From contig CALFEM010000237.1 in the NCBI GenBank assembly GCA_937950105.1, positions 1 through 7,564 on the forward strand: 7,564 nucleotides of DNA. The letters are read 5' to 3'. How positions within the stretch are numbered: the first letter of the stretch is position 1; each line of letters begins with the position of its first letter. A program made the translations under genes and the position numbers. A model generated the notes under the pieces. It searched no databases. It was not told the DNA's origin and saw nothing but the letters and a program-made list of their open reading frames with translations. This DNA comes from an uncultured Alphaproteobacteria bacterium. GTDB lineage: Bacteria > Pseudomonadota > Alphaproteobacteria > Rhizobiales > Hyphomicrobiaceae. This document shows positions 1 to 5,085 of this stretch, in pieces.

Positions 1-46
1 CGAGATGCCTAAGTGACTGGAGTTCAGACGTGTGCTCTTCCGATCT
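1..46 (+). other. Illumina TruSeq P7/index/read-2 adapter remnant (synthetic)
   Basis: Bases 1-6 (CGAGAT) match the end of the P7 flow-cell oligo. Bases 7-12 (GCCTAA) are the reverse complement of TTAGGC, the standard TruSeq index 3. Bases 13-46 match the 34-base TruSeq read-2 primer site, which ends in CTCTTCCGATCT. The three parts stand in exactly the order of a library adapter, so this is untrimmed library sequence joined to the genomic insert at base 47. Translating it gives the well-known false peptides MTGVQTCALPI and MCSSDL (plus strand) and IGRAHV (minus strand). Any coding call that starts in this stretch is an artefact. The match is from memory of the oligo sequences, but it is long and ordered enough to be near certain. 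Confidence 0.98.
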
Positions 47-185
47 CCTCGTCGGGCAGGCTGTCGCTGCCTCCGCACCGCTTGCCCGTTCTCGTGTGTG
101 CTATGTTCGTCAGCAACAGGATGACAGTGGCCGCGCCTGTTTCGGGCGGTGCCGCAGCAGCGAACCATGTGTCAGGACCTTCGTC

Positions 186-1007
186 ATGCACGGCATCTTC
201 GGCGAGACTCTGCTGCTCATGGCCGCCGGCGGCTTCGGCGTCGGCTTTCTGGTCGGCCTGACCGGAGTGGGGGCCGGGGCTCTGATGACGCCGATGCTCA
301 TCACCGGCTTCGGCGTCAATCCGGCGACCGCCGTCGGCACCGATCTGCTGTTCGCCTCGATTACCAAGGCGAGTGCGGCGGTTCGCCATCACAAGCTCGG
401 CAACGTCCATTGGCATATTCTCGCGTGGCTGGCCGTCGGCAGTCTCAGCGCGGCCGTGGCAACGCTGGCGTGGCTTTACCTCGCGGCGCCGGACACGCGG
501 CAGATGGCGGACGTCATCCGTGCCACGCTCGCGGTGCTGCTGGTCGCCAGCGCCATCATCATTCCGCTATGTCCGCGCCTGCTCAAGAGTGCGACCAGCT
601 GTGAGGCGAAACCAGAACTTGCGCCGCGTCCCGGCCTGACGCTCGCCTTCGGTCTGGTCCTCGGATGCCTTGTCACGCTGACCTCGGTCGGCGCCGGCGC
701 CATTGGCGTCGCCGTGCTTTCGGTGCTCTATCCATCGCTCATCGCGCGGCGCATCGTCGGTACGGATGTCGTCCACGCGATCCCGCTCGCGTTCCTGTCC
801 GGCGCCGGACATCTGGGGCTCGGCCACGTCGACTGGGGCATCCTGGCGACGCTGCTCAGCGGCTCGATCCCCGGCATCCTGCTCGGCGCGCGGCTGACCG
901 GCGTGCTGCCCGACACGCTGCTGCGGCTGACGCTCTCGGTGGTGCTGCTGTATGCGGCCTACCTGCTGTCTCCGGCTCTCATAGCGCTCTTGTACGCACA
1001 AGGATGA
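186..1007 (+). CDS. TSUP family (TauE/SafE, former DUF81) membrane permease
   Basis: This 273-residue, very hydrophobic protein has about eight possible transmembrane segments and belongs to the sulfite exporter TauE/SafE (TSUP) family, whose members move sulfite, sulfonates or other organic anions across the inner membrane. Two halves repeat the family signature: a glycine-rich GLTGVGAG at residues 24-31 and LTSVGAGA at 165-172. Each is followed by VGTD (50-53 and 191-194) and a segment of the pattern LG-x-V-x-W-x-IL ending in GS (71-86 and 212-227). A hydrophilic loop lies at about 133-149. The length is normal for the family. The chosen ATG at 186 has an upstream AGGAC at 174-178, and the frame further upstream runs into the adapter, so the longer start is excluded. 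ATG 219 is an alternative but would cut into the first helix. The substrate cannot be told from sequence, and no sulfur-metabolism gene is adjacent. Confidence 0.9.
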   Translation: MHGIFGETLLLMAAGGFGVGFLVGLTGVGAGALMTPMLITGFGVNPATAVGTDLLFASITKASAAVRHHKLGNVHWHILAWLAVGSLSAAVATLAWLYLAAPDTRQMADVIRATLAVLLVASAIIIPLCPRLLKSATSCEAKPELAPRPGLTLAFGLVLGCLVTLTSVGAGAIGVAVLSVLYPSLIARRIVGTDVVHAIPLAFLSGAGHLGLGHVDWGILATLLSGSIPGILLGARLTGVLPDTLLRLTLSVVLLYAAYLLSPALIALLYAQG

Positions 1008-1073
1008 GCGTCGGGGTTGCAGTCGCCGGGCACGCCGATACGCGCAGCCGTGGCGTTCCTCCGCTGCCCGCCC

Positions 1074-1085
1074 TACATTGATGTA
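1074..1085. repeat. Short inverted repeat upstream of the cysteine-rich gene
   Basis: TACAT-TG-ATGTA, with perfect 5-base arms and a 2-base spacer, lies 52 bases before the ATG at 1138 and between it and the TSUP stop. The position and AT-richness in a GC-rich background fit an operator, but the arms are short and I see no -35/-10 pair placed around it. Only the symmetry is directly seen. Confidence 0.25.
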
Positions 1086-1137
1086 CGCCCTCAACTAGAG
1101 GCACCGCCCCTGGATTTTGCCGCAGCGGAGGCCCGAC

Positions 1138-1620
1138 ATGCCGCAACTCGCACGCACCCTGTGGTTGGTCGTCCTGGCAACCATGGCCCTCGGACACGCG
1201 CAACCGGCCGACGCCCGCGTGGTCTCGCCGCGCGCTCTCGTTGCGCTCCACGGAGAGGTGGACCGGCACATCCACGACATCGCCCAGCGCAAGGTTTGTA
1301 CGCGCAAGATGGCCCGCGCCGGCCTTTGCCGGGTCAGGCCATCGAGCACGGCCCCCGCGCTGCGACAGCCGGCGCTTCCGGGAGCGTGTCCCGGTGGCCA
1401 GATGCGCGTCGGCAAGCGTTGCGTCGGTCCGGTCGCCGCGCCACCGGTGAAGCCGCAGCCGCAGCCCGGACGCTGCCTCGGTGGCAGCTGGACGGGGAGC
1501 GGCTGCTTCTGCCCGGCCGGCGGCGTCGCCCGTCCCATGGGCGGAAACCTCTACGCGTGTGGCGTTCCGGGTGATTGTATCGGCGGACGGCGCGTCGGCG
1601 GCGTTTGCGTGCGGCCATGA
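1138..1620 (+). CDS. Secreted cysteine-rich protein with three C-x-G-G repeats, function unknown
   Basis: I do not recognise a named family. The protein has 160 residues. Residues 1-26 form a good Sec signal peptide: a charged start, the hydrophobic core LWLVVLATMAL, and a probable cut after ADA (24-26). The mature part has ten cysteines (54, 64, 84, 95, 113, 123, 125, 141, 147, 157), an even number that suits up to five disulfides outside the cytoplasm. Three segments share the pattern C-x-G-G-x(3,4)-G-x2-C at 84-95, 113-123 and 147-157. The first two are separated by a proline-rich linker (about 99-110). Cysteines 54 and 64 lie in a basic segment, ARRANGED as C-x9-C. The start at 1138 is favoured over a TTG at 1117 by a strong GGAGG at 1127-1131, six bases before the ATG. 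It lies 130 bases after the TSUP gene and may be independent of it. A periplasmic or extracellular, possibly surface-binding role is inference only. Confidence 0.8.
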   Translation: MPQLARTLWLVVLATMALGHAQPADARVVSPRALVALHGEVDRHIHDIAQRKVCTRKMARAGLCRVRPSSTAPALRQPALPGACPGGQMRVGKRCVGPVAAPPVKPQPQPGRCLGGSWTGSGCFCPAGGVARPMGGNLYACGVPGDCIGGRRVGGVCVRP

Positions 1621-1987
1621 GTTGCGCAGCCCGCTGGCCGGACAGGCAGTCGAGCTGCGATCGTCACGTCCTCCCGTTGTGCATACCGCGAACATATCGC
1701 GCGTCGCGCTTGCTCTATTGCGGCAGGAATGCCCGCGATTCGGTCATCTATTCTTGCTGCCTGTGGCCCATTCCCCACGCCGCTCTCGGTAATGCTCGCC
1801 GCCAGGCCGCCGGCAACTGCACGATGCTTGCGGCAGCGGGCCGGGCACGGCAAGCTGAACGCCTGATTTGATCCACATCGTCGAAACAGTCCTCCGGATG
1901 GCTCCGCCGCCGGACTGGCTGCGTCATCTGACGCTCGAACGCATAGACGCCCGCACCCGAACACGTACGAACGCAAAGGACGATACG
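1621..1987. other. 367-base stretch without a convincing gene
   Basis: No frame here shows a credible start with a ribosome site. A 24-codon ATG frame at 1794 has no Shine-Dalgarno and a basic, low-complexity product. The frame of the downstream transpeptidase stays open back to about 1868, but it translates to non-hydrophobic sequence placed before a perfect signal peptide. Inverted repeats GCTTGC/GCAAGC (1826-1831, 1850-1855) and CAGTCC/GGACTG (1887-1892, 1912-1917) could form hairpins in a long leader. No promoter boxes stand out. Confidence 0.4.
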
Positions 1988-2557
1988 ATGCTCCCCAGCC
2001 GCCTCCTTCGTAGCGTTGTGCCCGCTCTGCTCGCACTGCCGCTTCTTCTCGCCGCCAAGCCGGCTTCCGCCCAAGGCTTCTTCGACTTCCTCTGGAGTGG
2101 CGGCTCGCGCGACACCGTGTCGTTCCCGGCGAGCTATGCGCCGCGCCAGATCATCGTCTCGTTCGGTGACCGCAAACTCTACTGGATCCATCAGCGTGGC
2201 GAAGCCATCAGTTACCCGATCGCGGTCCCGCGCGAGCAGAGCCGCTGGTCGGGCGTGACGAGCGTCTCCTCGAAGCGTGTCAACCCCGGATGGACGCCGA
2301 CGCCGGAAATGCGTCGCGAAAATCCGAAGCTGCCGGCGCACGTGCCGGGCGGCCACCCGCTCAATCCGCTGGGTGTGCGCGCGCTCTATCTCGGGTCCTC
2401 GATGTACCGCATCCATGGTACCGACGCGCCGTGGACCATCGGCACTGCCGTCTCGAAGGGCTGCATCCGCATGTACAACGAGGACGTGCTGGACCTCTAT
2501 CCGCGCATCCCGACCGGCACGCGCGTCACGGTGACGTGGCAGCGCTTCAAAGGCTGA
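1988..2557 (+). CDS. Secreted L,D-transpeptidase (YkuD domain)
   Basis: This 189-residue periplasmic enzyme should form L,D (3-3) peptidoglycan cross-links, or link peptidoglycan to a protein partner, through a catalytic cysteine. Residues 1-28 are a signal peptide (core VVPALLALPLLLAA) with a probable cut after ASA, before QG. The YkuD domain spans about 52-185. It shows the NPLG segment at 126-129, the conserved histidine in YRIHGT (H143), and the active-site block SKGCIRM at 156-162 with S156, C159 and R161. The usual histidine after the serine is lysine 157, a substitution that occurs within the family. The ATG at 1988 is supported by AAAGGA at 1975-1980, seven bases upstream. The frame is open about 40 codons further back, but that part lacks a signal peptide or a ribosome site. 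A strong intrinsic terminator follows the stop, so this is likely a single-gene unit. Lipid attachment is not indicated (no lipobox). Confidence 0.93.
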   Translation: MLPSRLLRSVVPALLALPLLLAAKPASAQGFFDFLWSGGSRDTVSFPASYAPRQIIVSFGDRKLYWIHQRGEAISYPIAVPREQSRWSGVTSVSSKRVNPGWTPTPEMRRENPKLPAHVPGGHPLNPLGVRALYLGSSMYRIHGTDAPWTIGTAVSKGCIRMYNEDVLDLYPRIPTGTRVTVTWQRFKG

Positions 2558-2617
2558 GCAGCGCCCCTTTCGCTCGGGACGTGCCGGGCAACCGTTAAAT
2601 GCGCCAGGAATTCTGAG

Positions 2618-2653
2618 AAGCCCGCCGGGATCACCCGCGCGGGCTTTTCTTTT
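2618..2653 (+). terminator. Rho-independent terminator of the L,D-transpeptidase gene
   Basis: AAGCCCGC (2618-2625) pairs perfectly with GCGGGCTT (2639-2646). Inside this stem, CGGG (2626-2629) pairs with CCCG (2634-2637) around an ATCA loop, with one bulged C at 2638. A T-rich tail, TTTTCTTTT, runs from 2645 to 2653. It begins about 60 bases after the stop at 2557. This is the clearest terminator in the window. Confidence 0.88.
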
Positions 2654-2661
2654 GCCCGCGC
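2637..2661. repeat. Inverted repeat overlapping the terminator 3' arm
   Basis: GCGCGGGC (2637-2644) and GCCCGCGC (2654-2661) are perfect 8-base inverted copies separated by the nine-base T-tract. The left arm is also the descending arm of the terminator stem, so the two hairpins cannot form together. It could be chance in GC-rich sequence, or it could act as a competing fold at the terminator. Confidence 0.5.
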
Positions 2662-2679
2662 CCTCCCATGTGGGAGGGC
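2660..2679. repeat. Near-perfect palindrome, 9-base arms
   Basis: GCCCTCCCA (2660-2668) and TGGGAGGGC (2671-2679) are perfect inverted arms around a TG spacer. It lies between the terminator of the upstream gene and the promoter-like sequence of the gene at 2781. It may be an operator for a dimeric regulator or a transcribed hairpin. No T-tract follows on either strand, so a terminator is unlikely. Confidence 0.5.
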
Positions 2680-2686
2680 AGCCCGG

Positions 2687-2713
2687 TTGCGCGCTGTCGC
2701 GACAGGTTATAAC
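2687..2713 (+). promoter_or_regulatory. Candidate promoter with a palindrome between the boxes
   Basis: TTGCGC (2687-2692) and TATAAC (2708-2713) resemble -35 and -10 boxes, but the spacing of 15 is shorter than the ideal 17. A perfect 12-base palindrome, CTGTCGCGACAG, fills 2694-2705 just before the -10, and the -10 itself lies inside the palindrome GTTATAAC (2706-2713). This placement is typical of a repressor site. It would drive the gene at 2781 with a leader of about 60 bases. The boxes are a judgement; the symmetry is seen directly. Confidence 0.4.
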
Positions 2714-2780
2714 GTAACGACAACGGCCCCGGAGATCGGACCGGACGAAGTCCGCCCCAAAACCAGAGGAACGCAAGACG

Positions 2781-3215
2781 ATGCGCCTTACCACGCTGCT
2801 CAAGCTTCTCGCGGTGACCCTCAGCGCGGCGATCTCGCTCGCCAGCCCGTCGCTCGCGCAGTCCGGCCTGCTCAAGAAGAAGACCAAGCTCGACCCCATC
2901 ACGCTGTCGGCCGGCAAGCCACTGGCGGAGAAGCCCTATGAACTCGAGGCCGGCAAGTACTACTCGCTCGCCATCAAGGCCGACGGCTCGCAGGAAATCG
3001 CGCTCGCCGGCGCCGAGTTCTTCCGCAACATGTGGATCAACGAGGTCGTCATCAACGACATCGAAATCCGTCCGCTCGGTATCGACTCGCTGGAGTTCGA
3101 CGCGGCGGGCGAGGCGACCATCAGCTTCATCCCGATCCGTCCGGGCTCATTCATCCTGCAGATCCCGAAGACGACCGGCGAGACCCAGCGCGCCATTTTC
3201 AACGTCAAGGGCTGA
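2781..3215 (+). CDS. Small secreted beta-rich protein, cupredoxin-like at most, function unknown
   Basis: This 144-residue protein has a signal peptide at 1-26 (core LLKLLAVTLSAAISLA, probable cut after SLA before Q27). The mature part of about 118 residues starts with a lysine cluster (LLKKKTK) and then alternates hydrophobic and polar residues in a beta-strand manner. The segment EATISFIPIRPGSFILQIP at 111-129 recalls the C-terminal strand region of cupredoxin-like domains. The mature chain has no cysteine and no histidine, so it cannot hold a type 1 copper site. The cupredoxin comparison concerns fold only and is weak. AGAGGA at 2765-2770 supports the ATG at 2781, although the spacing of ten is a little long. 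It has its own candidate promoter and lies about 220 bases after the L,D-transpeptidase. A periplasmic role is likely; the partner is unknown. Confidence 0.8.
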   Translation: MRLTTLLKLLAVTLSAAISLASPSLAQSGLLKKKTKLDPITLSAGKPLAEKPYELEAGKYYSLAIKADGSQEIALAGAEFFRNMWINEVVINDIEIRPLGIDSLEFDAAGEATISFIPIRPGSFILQIPKTTGETQRAIFNVKG

Positions 3216-3291
3216 AGCGCGGACGCGTTCGGACGCGCGTGACGCCGCGATCGGCCGGACACCCGCAAGTTTGACCGCAACGAACGGGATG

Positions 3292-3311
3292 CGCCGGGCC
3301 AACGCCCGGCG
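3292..3311 (+). repeat. Strong hairpin just upstream of ada
   Basis: CGCCGGGC (3292-3299) and GCCCGGCG (3304-3311) pair perfectly across a CAAC loop, giving an 8-bp, all-GC stem. It lies 76 bases after the stop of the upstream gene and 13 bases before the ATG at 3325. No T-tract follows, so it is not a standard intrinsic terminator. If ada is co-transcribed, it would sit next to the ribosome site and could limit translation or read-through. Confidence 0.55.
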
Positions 3312-3324
3312 TAGCCTTGTGTGC

Positions 3325-4473
3325 ATGACCAACACCTCACCAGTCATCGGCAAACCTGCGCTCGGCGAAGACGCCATGTGGCAGGCCGTCGAAGCGCGCA
3401 ACGCAGACTTCGACGGCCGCTTCGTTTTCAGCGTGCGCACCACCGGTGTCTATTGCCGCCCGTCGTGCGCGGCGCGCCGGCCGCTCAGGGCCAACGTCTC
3501 GTTCCACGCCAGCGCCGCTGACGCCGAGGCCGCCGGTTTCCGGCCCTGCAAGCGATGCCAGCCGCGCGACGCCTCTCATGCCGCCGTGACAGCGGCGCGC
3601 ATCGCCGCCGCCTGCCGCATGATCGAGATTGCCGAAAGCCCGCCGTCGCTGGCGGCCCTCGCCGCCGCGTGCGGCCTGTCGCGCCATCACTTCCAGCGCA
3701 CCTTCGCGGCCGTGGTCGGTGTCTCGCCGAAGACATACGCGCAGGCCGTGCGTGCGGAGCGCGTGCGCAGGCTCCTGCCGGTATCGGCGACAGTGACCGA
3801 GGCGGTGCACGCAGCCGGCTACAACGGCAACGCCCGCTTCTATGCCGCCGCAAAGGACACTCTCGGCATGACACCCCGCGATTTCCGCGATGGCGGCGAC
3901 AAGCTCACGCTGCGCTGGAGCCTTGGCGACTGCGCGCTCGGCAAGGTGCTCGTCGCGGCGAGCGAGACTGGCATTGCGGCGATTCTCATTGGTGAGAGCG
4001 GGGAGGCGCTGCGCAGCGATCTCGTCCGCCGTTTCCCGCGCGCGCACATCATCGCAGCCGGCGCGGATCTCTCTGGCCTGCTGCAACAGGTGATCGACAC
4101 GATTGCTGAGCCGCGCCACGCCCGCCAATTGCCACTCGATATTCGCGGCACCGCCTTCCAGCAGCGAGTCTGGCAGGAACTGCGCAAGGTTCCCTGCGGC
4201 GAGACGATCTCGTATGCGGAGCTCGCGCGCCGCATCGGCGCGCCGAAGGCCGTGCGCGCGGTCGCCGGTGCCTGCGGTGCCAATCCGCTGGCGGTAGCGG
4301 TGCCGTGTCATCGCGTCGTCGGCAGCGACGGCAAGCTGACCGGCTATCGCTGGGGATTGGACAACAAGCGCCGTCTGCTGGAGCGCGAAACCGTCCAGCG
4401 GGAAGCCACAACCGATGCATCGCCGCCGCAGCCTGCCCACGTCCGGCGCGACGGCAAGGGGCAGAAGCCTTGA
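3325..4473 (+). CDS. ada: Ada: bifunctional DNA methyl-transfer repair protein and AraC-type regulator
   Basis: Ada removes methyl groups from DNA phosphotriesters and O6-methylguanine by irreversible transfer to its own cysteines; the methylated protein then activates the adaptive response. The 382-residue product (E. coli Ada has 354) shows the domains in order. The N-terminal zinc domain at about 18-83 has C44, C48, C75 and C78; C44 in GVYCRPSC matches the phosphotriester acceptor. An AraC-type helix-turn-helix region spans about 88-190 (LAAACGLSRHHFQRTF, then GYNGNARFYAAAK). The C-terminal methyltransferase at about 195-355 has the active-site motif VPCHRVV with acceptor C328. All key cysteines are present, so it should be functional. 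The start is uncertain: 3325 is chosen because WQAV typically follows a short leader, yet it has no good Shine-Dalgarno. ATG 3289 and ATG 3376 are alternatives in the same frame. I saw no clear E. coli-type Ada box. The basic tail after 360 is variable. Confidence 0.95.
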   Translation: MTNTSPVIGKPALGEDAMWQAVEARNADFDGRFVFSVRTTGVYCRPSCAARRPLRANVSFHASAADAEAAGFRPCKRCQPRDASHAAVTAARIAAACRMIEIAESPPSLAALAAACGLSRHHFQRTFAAVVGVSPKTYAQAVRAERVRRLLPVSATVTEAVHAAGYNGNARFYAAAKDTLGMTPRDFRDGGDKLTLRWSLGDCALGKVLVAASETGIAAILIGESGEALRSDLVRRFPRAHIIAAGADLSGLLQQVIDTIAEPRHARQLPLDIRGTAFQQRVWQELRKVPCGETISYAELARRIGAPKAVRAVAGACGANPLAVAVPCHRVVGSDGKLTGYRWGLDNKRRLLERETVQREATTDASPPQPAHVRRDGKGQKP

Positions 4474-4544
4474 TTTTCCACGCATTTCCGCGCAGCCGTG
4501 TCAGTTCGCCGCAGAGCGGAAATCGAGTTCCCCACAGGGTTGCC

Positions 4545-4582
4545 TGCGCACTACTGCGCACGACTCGGGCGGCTGCTATAAG
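4545..4582 (+). promoter_or_regulatory. Possible promoter with TGCGCA-N4-TGCGCA repeat upstream of the 58-residue gene
   Basis: TGCGCA occurs at 4545-4550 and 4555-4560 with four bases between. Because TGCGCA is itself palindromic, the pair is both a direct and an inverted repeat. The second copy covers the place where a -35 box would stand for the -10-like TATAAG at 4577-4582, about 80 bases before the coding start at 4662. No good -35 consensus is present, which would fit a promoter that needs an activator. This is a weak call. Confidence 0.25.
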
Positions 4583-4661
4583 CCCTGCCGATCAACTGCG
4601 GGCGTCAAGGTGCCGTCCGGTCCACCCCGCAGGCGCAACCCATTCAGGAGATATGCAGGTC

Positions 4662-4838
4662 ATGGCACTCAAGGCACCGGGCATTCTCACGTTCGTATTC
4701 TCCATCGTCGTGACCGTCACTGTTCTCCTGACCAAGAATTTCGGCGCGACGATCCCGCTGCTCACGGGCAACGAGTTCTGGGCGCTTCTGGTCTCCCAGA
4801 TCGTCCTGCTCATGGGCTGTACGGTTCGCGGATTCTGA
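4662..4838 (+). CDS. Small two-helix inner-membrane protein, 58 residues, function unknown
   Basis: The product has two probable transmembrane segments, about residues 6-23 (PGILTFVFSIVVTVTVLL) and 38-53, joined by a short loop with KNFGATIPLLTGNE, and ends in RGF. This looks like a small conserved hypothetical membrane protein of Rhizobiales-type genomes, but I cannot name a family. AGGAG at 4646-4650 lies 11 bases before ATG 4662 and only 2 bases before ATG 4653. The second spacing is too short, so 4662 is preferred; if 4653 is used the protein starts MQVMALK. The frame is open far upstream, but that part overlaps ada in another frame and is not credible. It lies 188 bases after ada and has a promoter-like TATAAG of its own. 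Confidence 0.72.
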   Translation: MALKAPGILTFVFSIVVTVTVLLTKNFGATIPLLTGNEFWALLVSQIVLLMGCTVRGF

Positions 4839-4841
4839 ACT

Positions 4842-4855
4842 CCGGATCGATCCGG
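4842..4855. repeat. Perfect 14-base palindrome after the 58-residue gene
   Basis: CCGGATCGATCCGG is fully self-complementary and lies 3 bases after the stop at 4838. As RNA it gives only a 5-bp stem with a four-base loop and has no T-tract, so termination is doubtful. A protein-binding role or chance are the alternatives. Confidence 0.4.
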
Positions 4856-4915
4856 CACCTGCCTGGGCAGGGCGCCCGCAACTTGCGCGGCCACGGGGTA
4901 CGTCGGAGCGCCGCT

Positions 4916-4946
4916 GGCGCGTGGGAGCGGGCTCTCCACGAGCGCC
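4916..4946. repeat. Imperfect GC-rich stem-loop in the gap between two small genes
   Basis: GGCGC (4916-4920) can pair with GCGCC (4942-4946), GTGG (4921-4924) with CCAC (4936-4939), and GAG (4925-4927) with CTC (4932-4934), with small bulges. GAGCGCCGC is also repeated directly at 4906-4914 and 4940-4948. The stretch from 4839 to 5085 otherwise holds no credible gene. The fold could be a 3' end structure or a small RNA element, but GC-rich DNA makes such stems easily. Confidence 0.3.
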
Positions 4947-5071
4947 GCGTCATGACCAGCTTTTGCCCAATTCGCGTCCGGATGGCCGGCGAGCGAGCCC
5001 TTCCCTAAACGTAACATGTGCTGATCTGCCGCTGCGGCGTTGCGCGCTCTGGCGTGATGGCGCCGCCGCTG

Positions 5072-5083
5072 CGACCTAGGTCG
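5072..5083. repeat. Palindrome CGACCTAGGTCG overlapping the ribosome site of the 61-residue gene
   Basis: This perfect 12-base palindrome contains the AGG (5078-5080) that is the only Shine-Dalgarno-like sequence before the ATGs at 5086 and 5089. It could be an operator, or a 4-bp hairpin that partly masks the ribosome site. Only the symmetry and position are seen. Confidence 0.4.
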
Positions 5084-5085
5084 GG

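Noticed and set aside
82..107. TTGCCC and TATGTT as a promoter for the TSUP gene.
   Set aside because: The spacer is only 14 bases and neither box is strong.
13..261. Open frames beginning in the first 46 bases (plus strand from 13 and 30, and a minus-strand frame ending at 24).
   Set aside because: Their ends are the adapter-derived peptides MTGVQTCALPI, MCSSDL and IGRAHV; the sequence is synthetic.
1794..1868. A 24-codon ATG frame as a leader peptide before the L,D-transpeptidase.
   Set aside because: No ribosome site, and a basic low-complexity product with no regulatory codon run.
1748..2917. Long minus-strand frame of 389 codons opposite the L,D-transpeptidase.
   Set aside because: It is arginine-rich and lacks domains, and it lies antisense to a gene with a clear signal peptide and catalytic motif. 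It is a high-GC shadow.
3271..3276. TTGACC as a -35 box for ada.
   Set aside because: No -10-like sequence lies 16-18 bases downstream; that position is within the GC hairpin.
2938..3324. N-terminal extension of Ada by about 129 codons back to 2938.
   Set aside because: The extension is a Ser/Arg-rich shadow over the secreted-protein gene at 2781-3215 and is absent from the Ada family.
4456..4477. AAGG/CCTT hairpin with GATTTT at the end of ada as a terminator.
   Set aside because: The stem is only four pairs and the T-tract four bases; too weak to call.
3337..4485. Minus-strand frame of 382 codons opposite ada.
   Set aside because: Antisense shadow of Ada, whose own frame carries all conserved cysteines.
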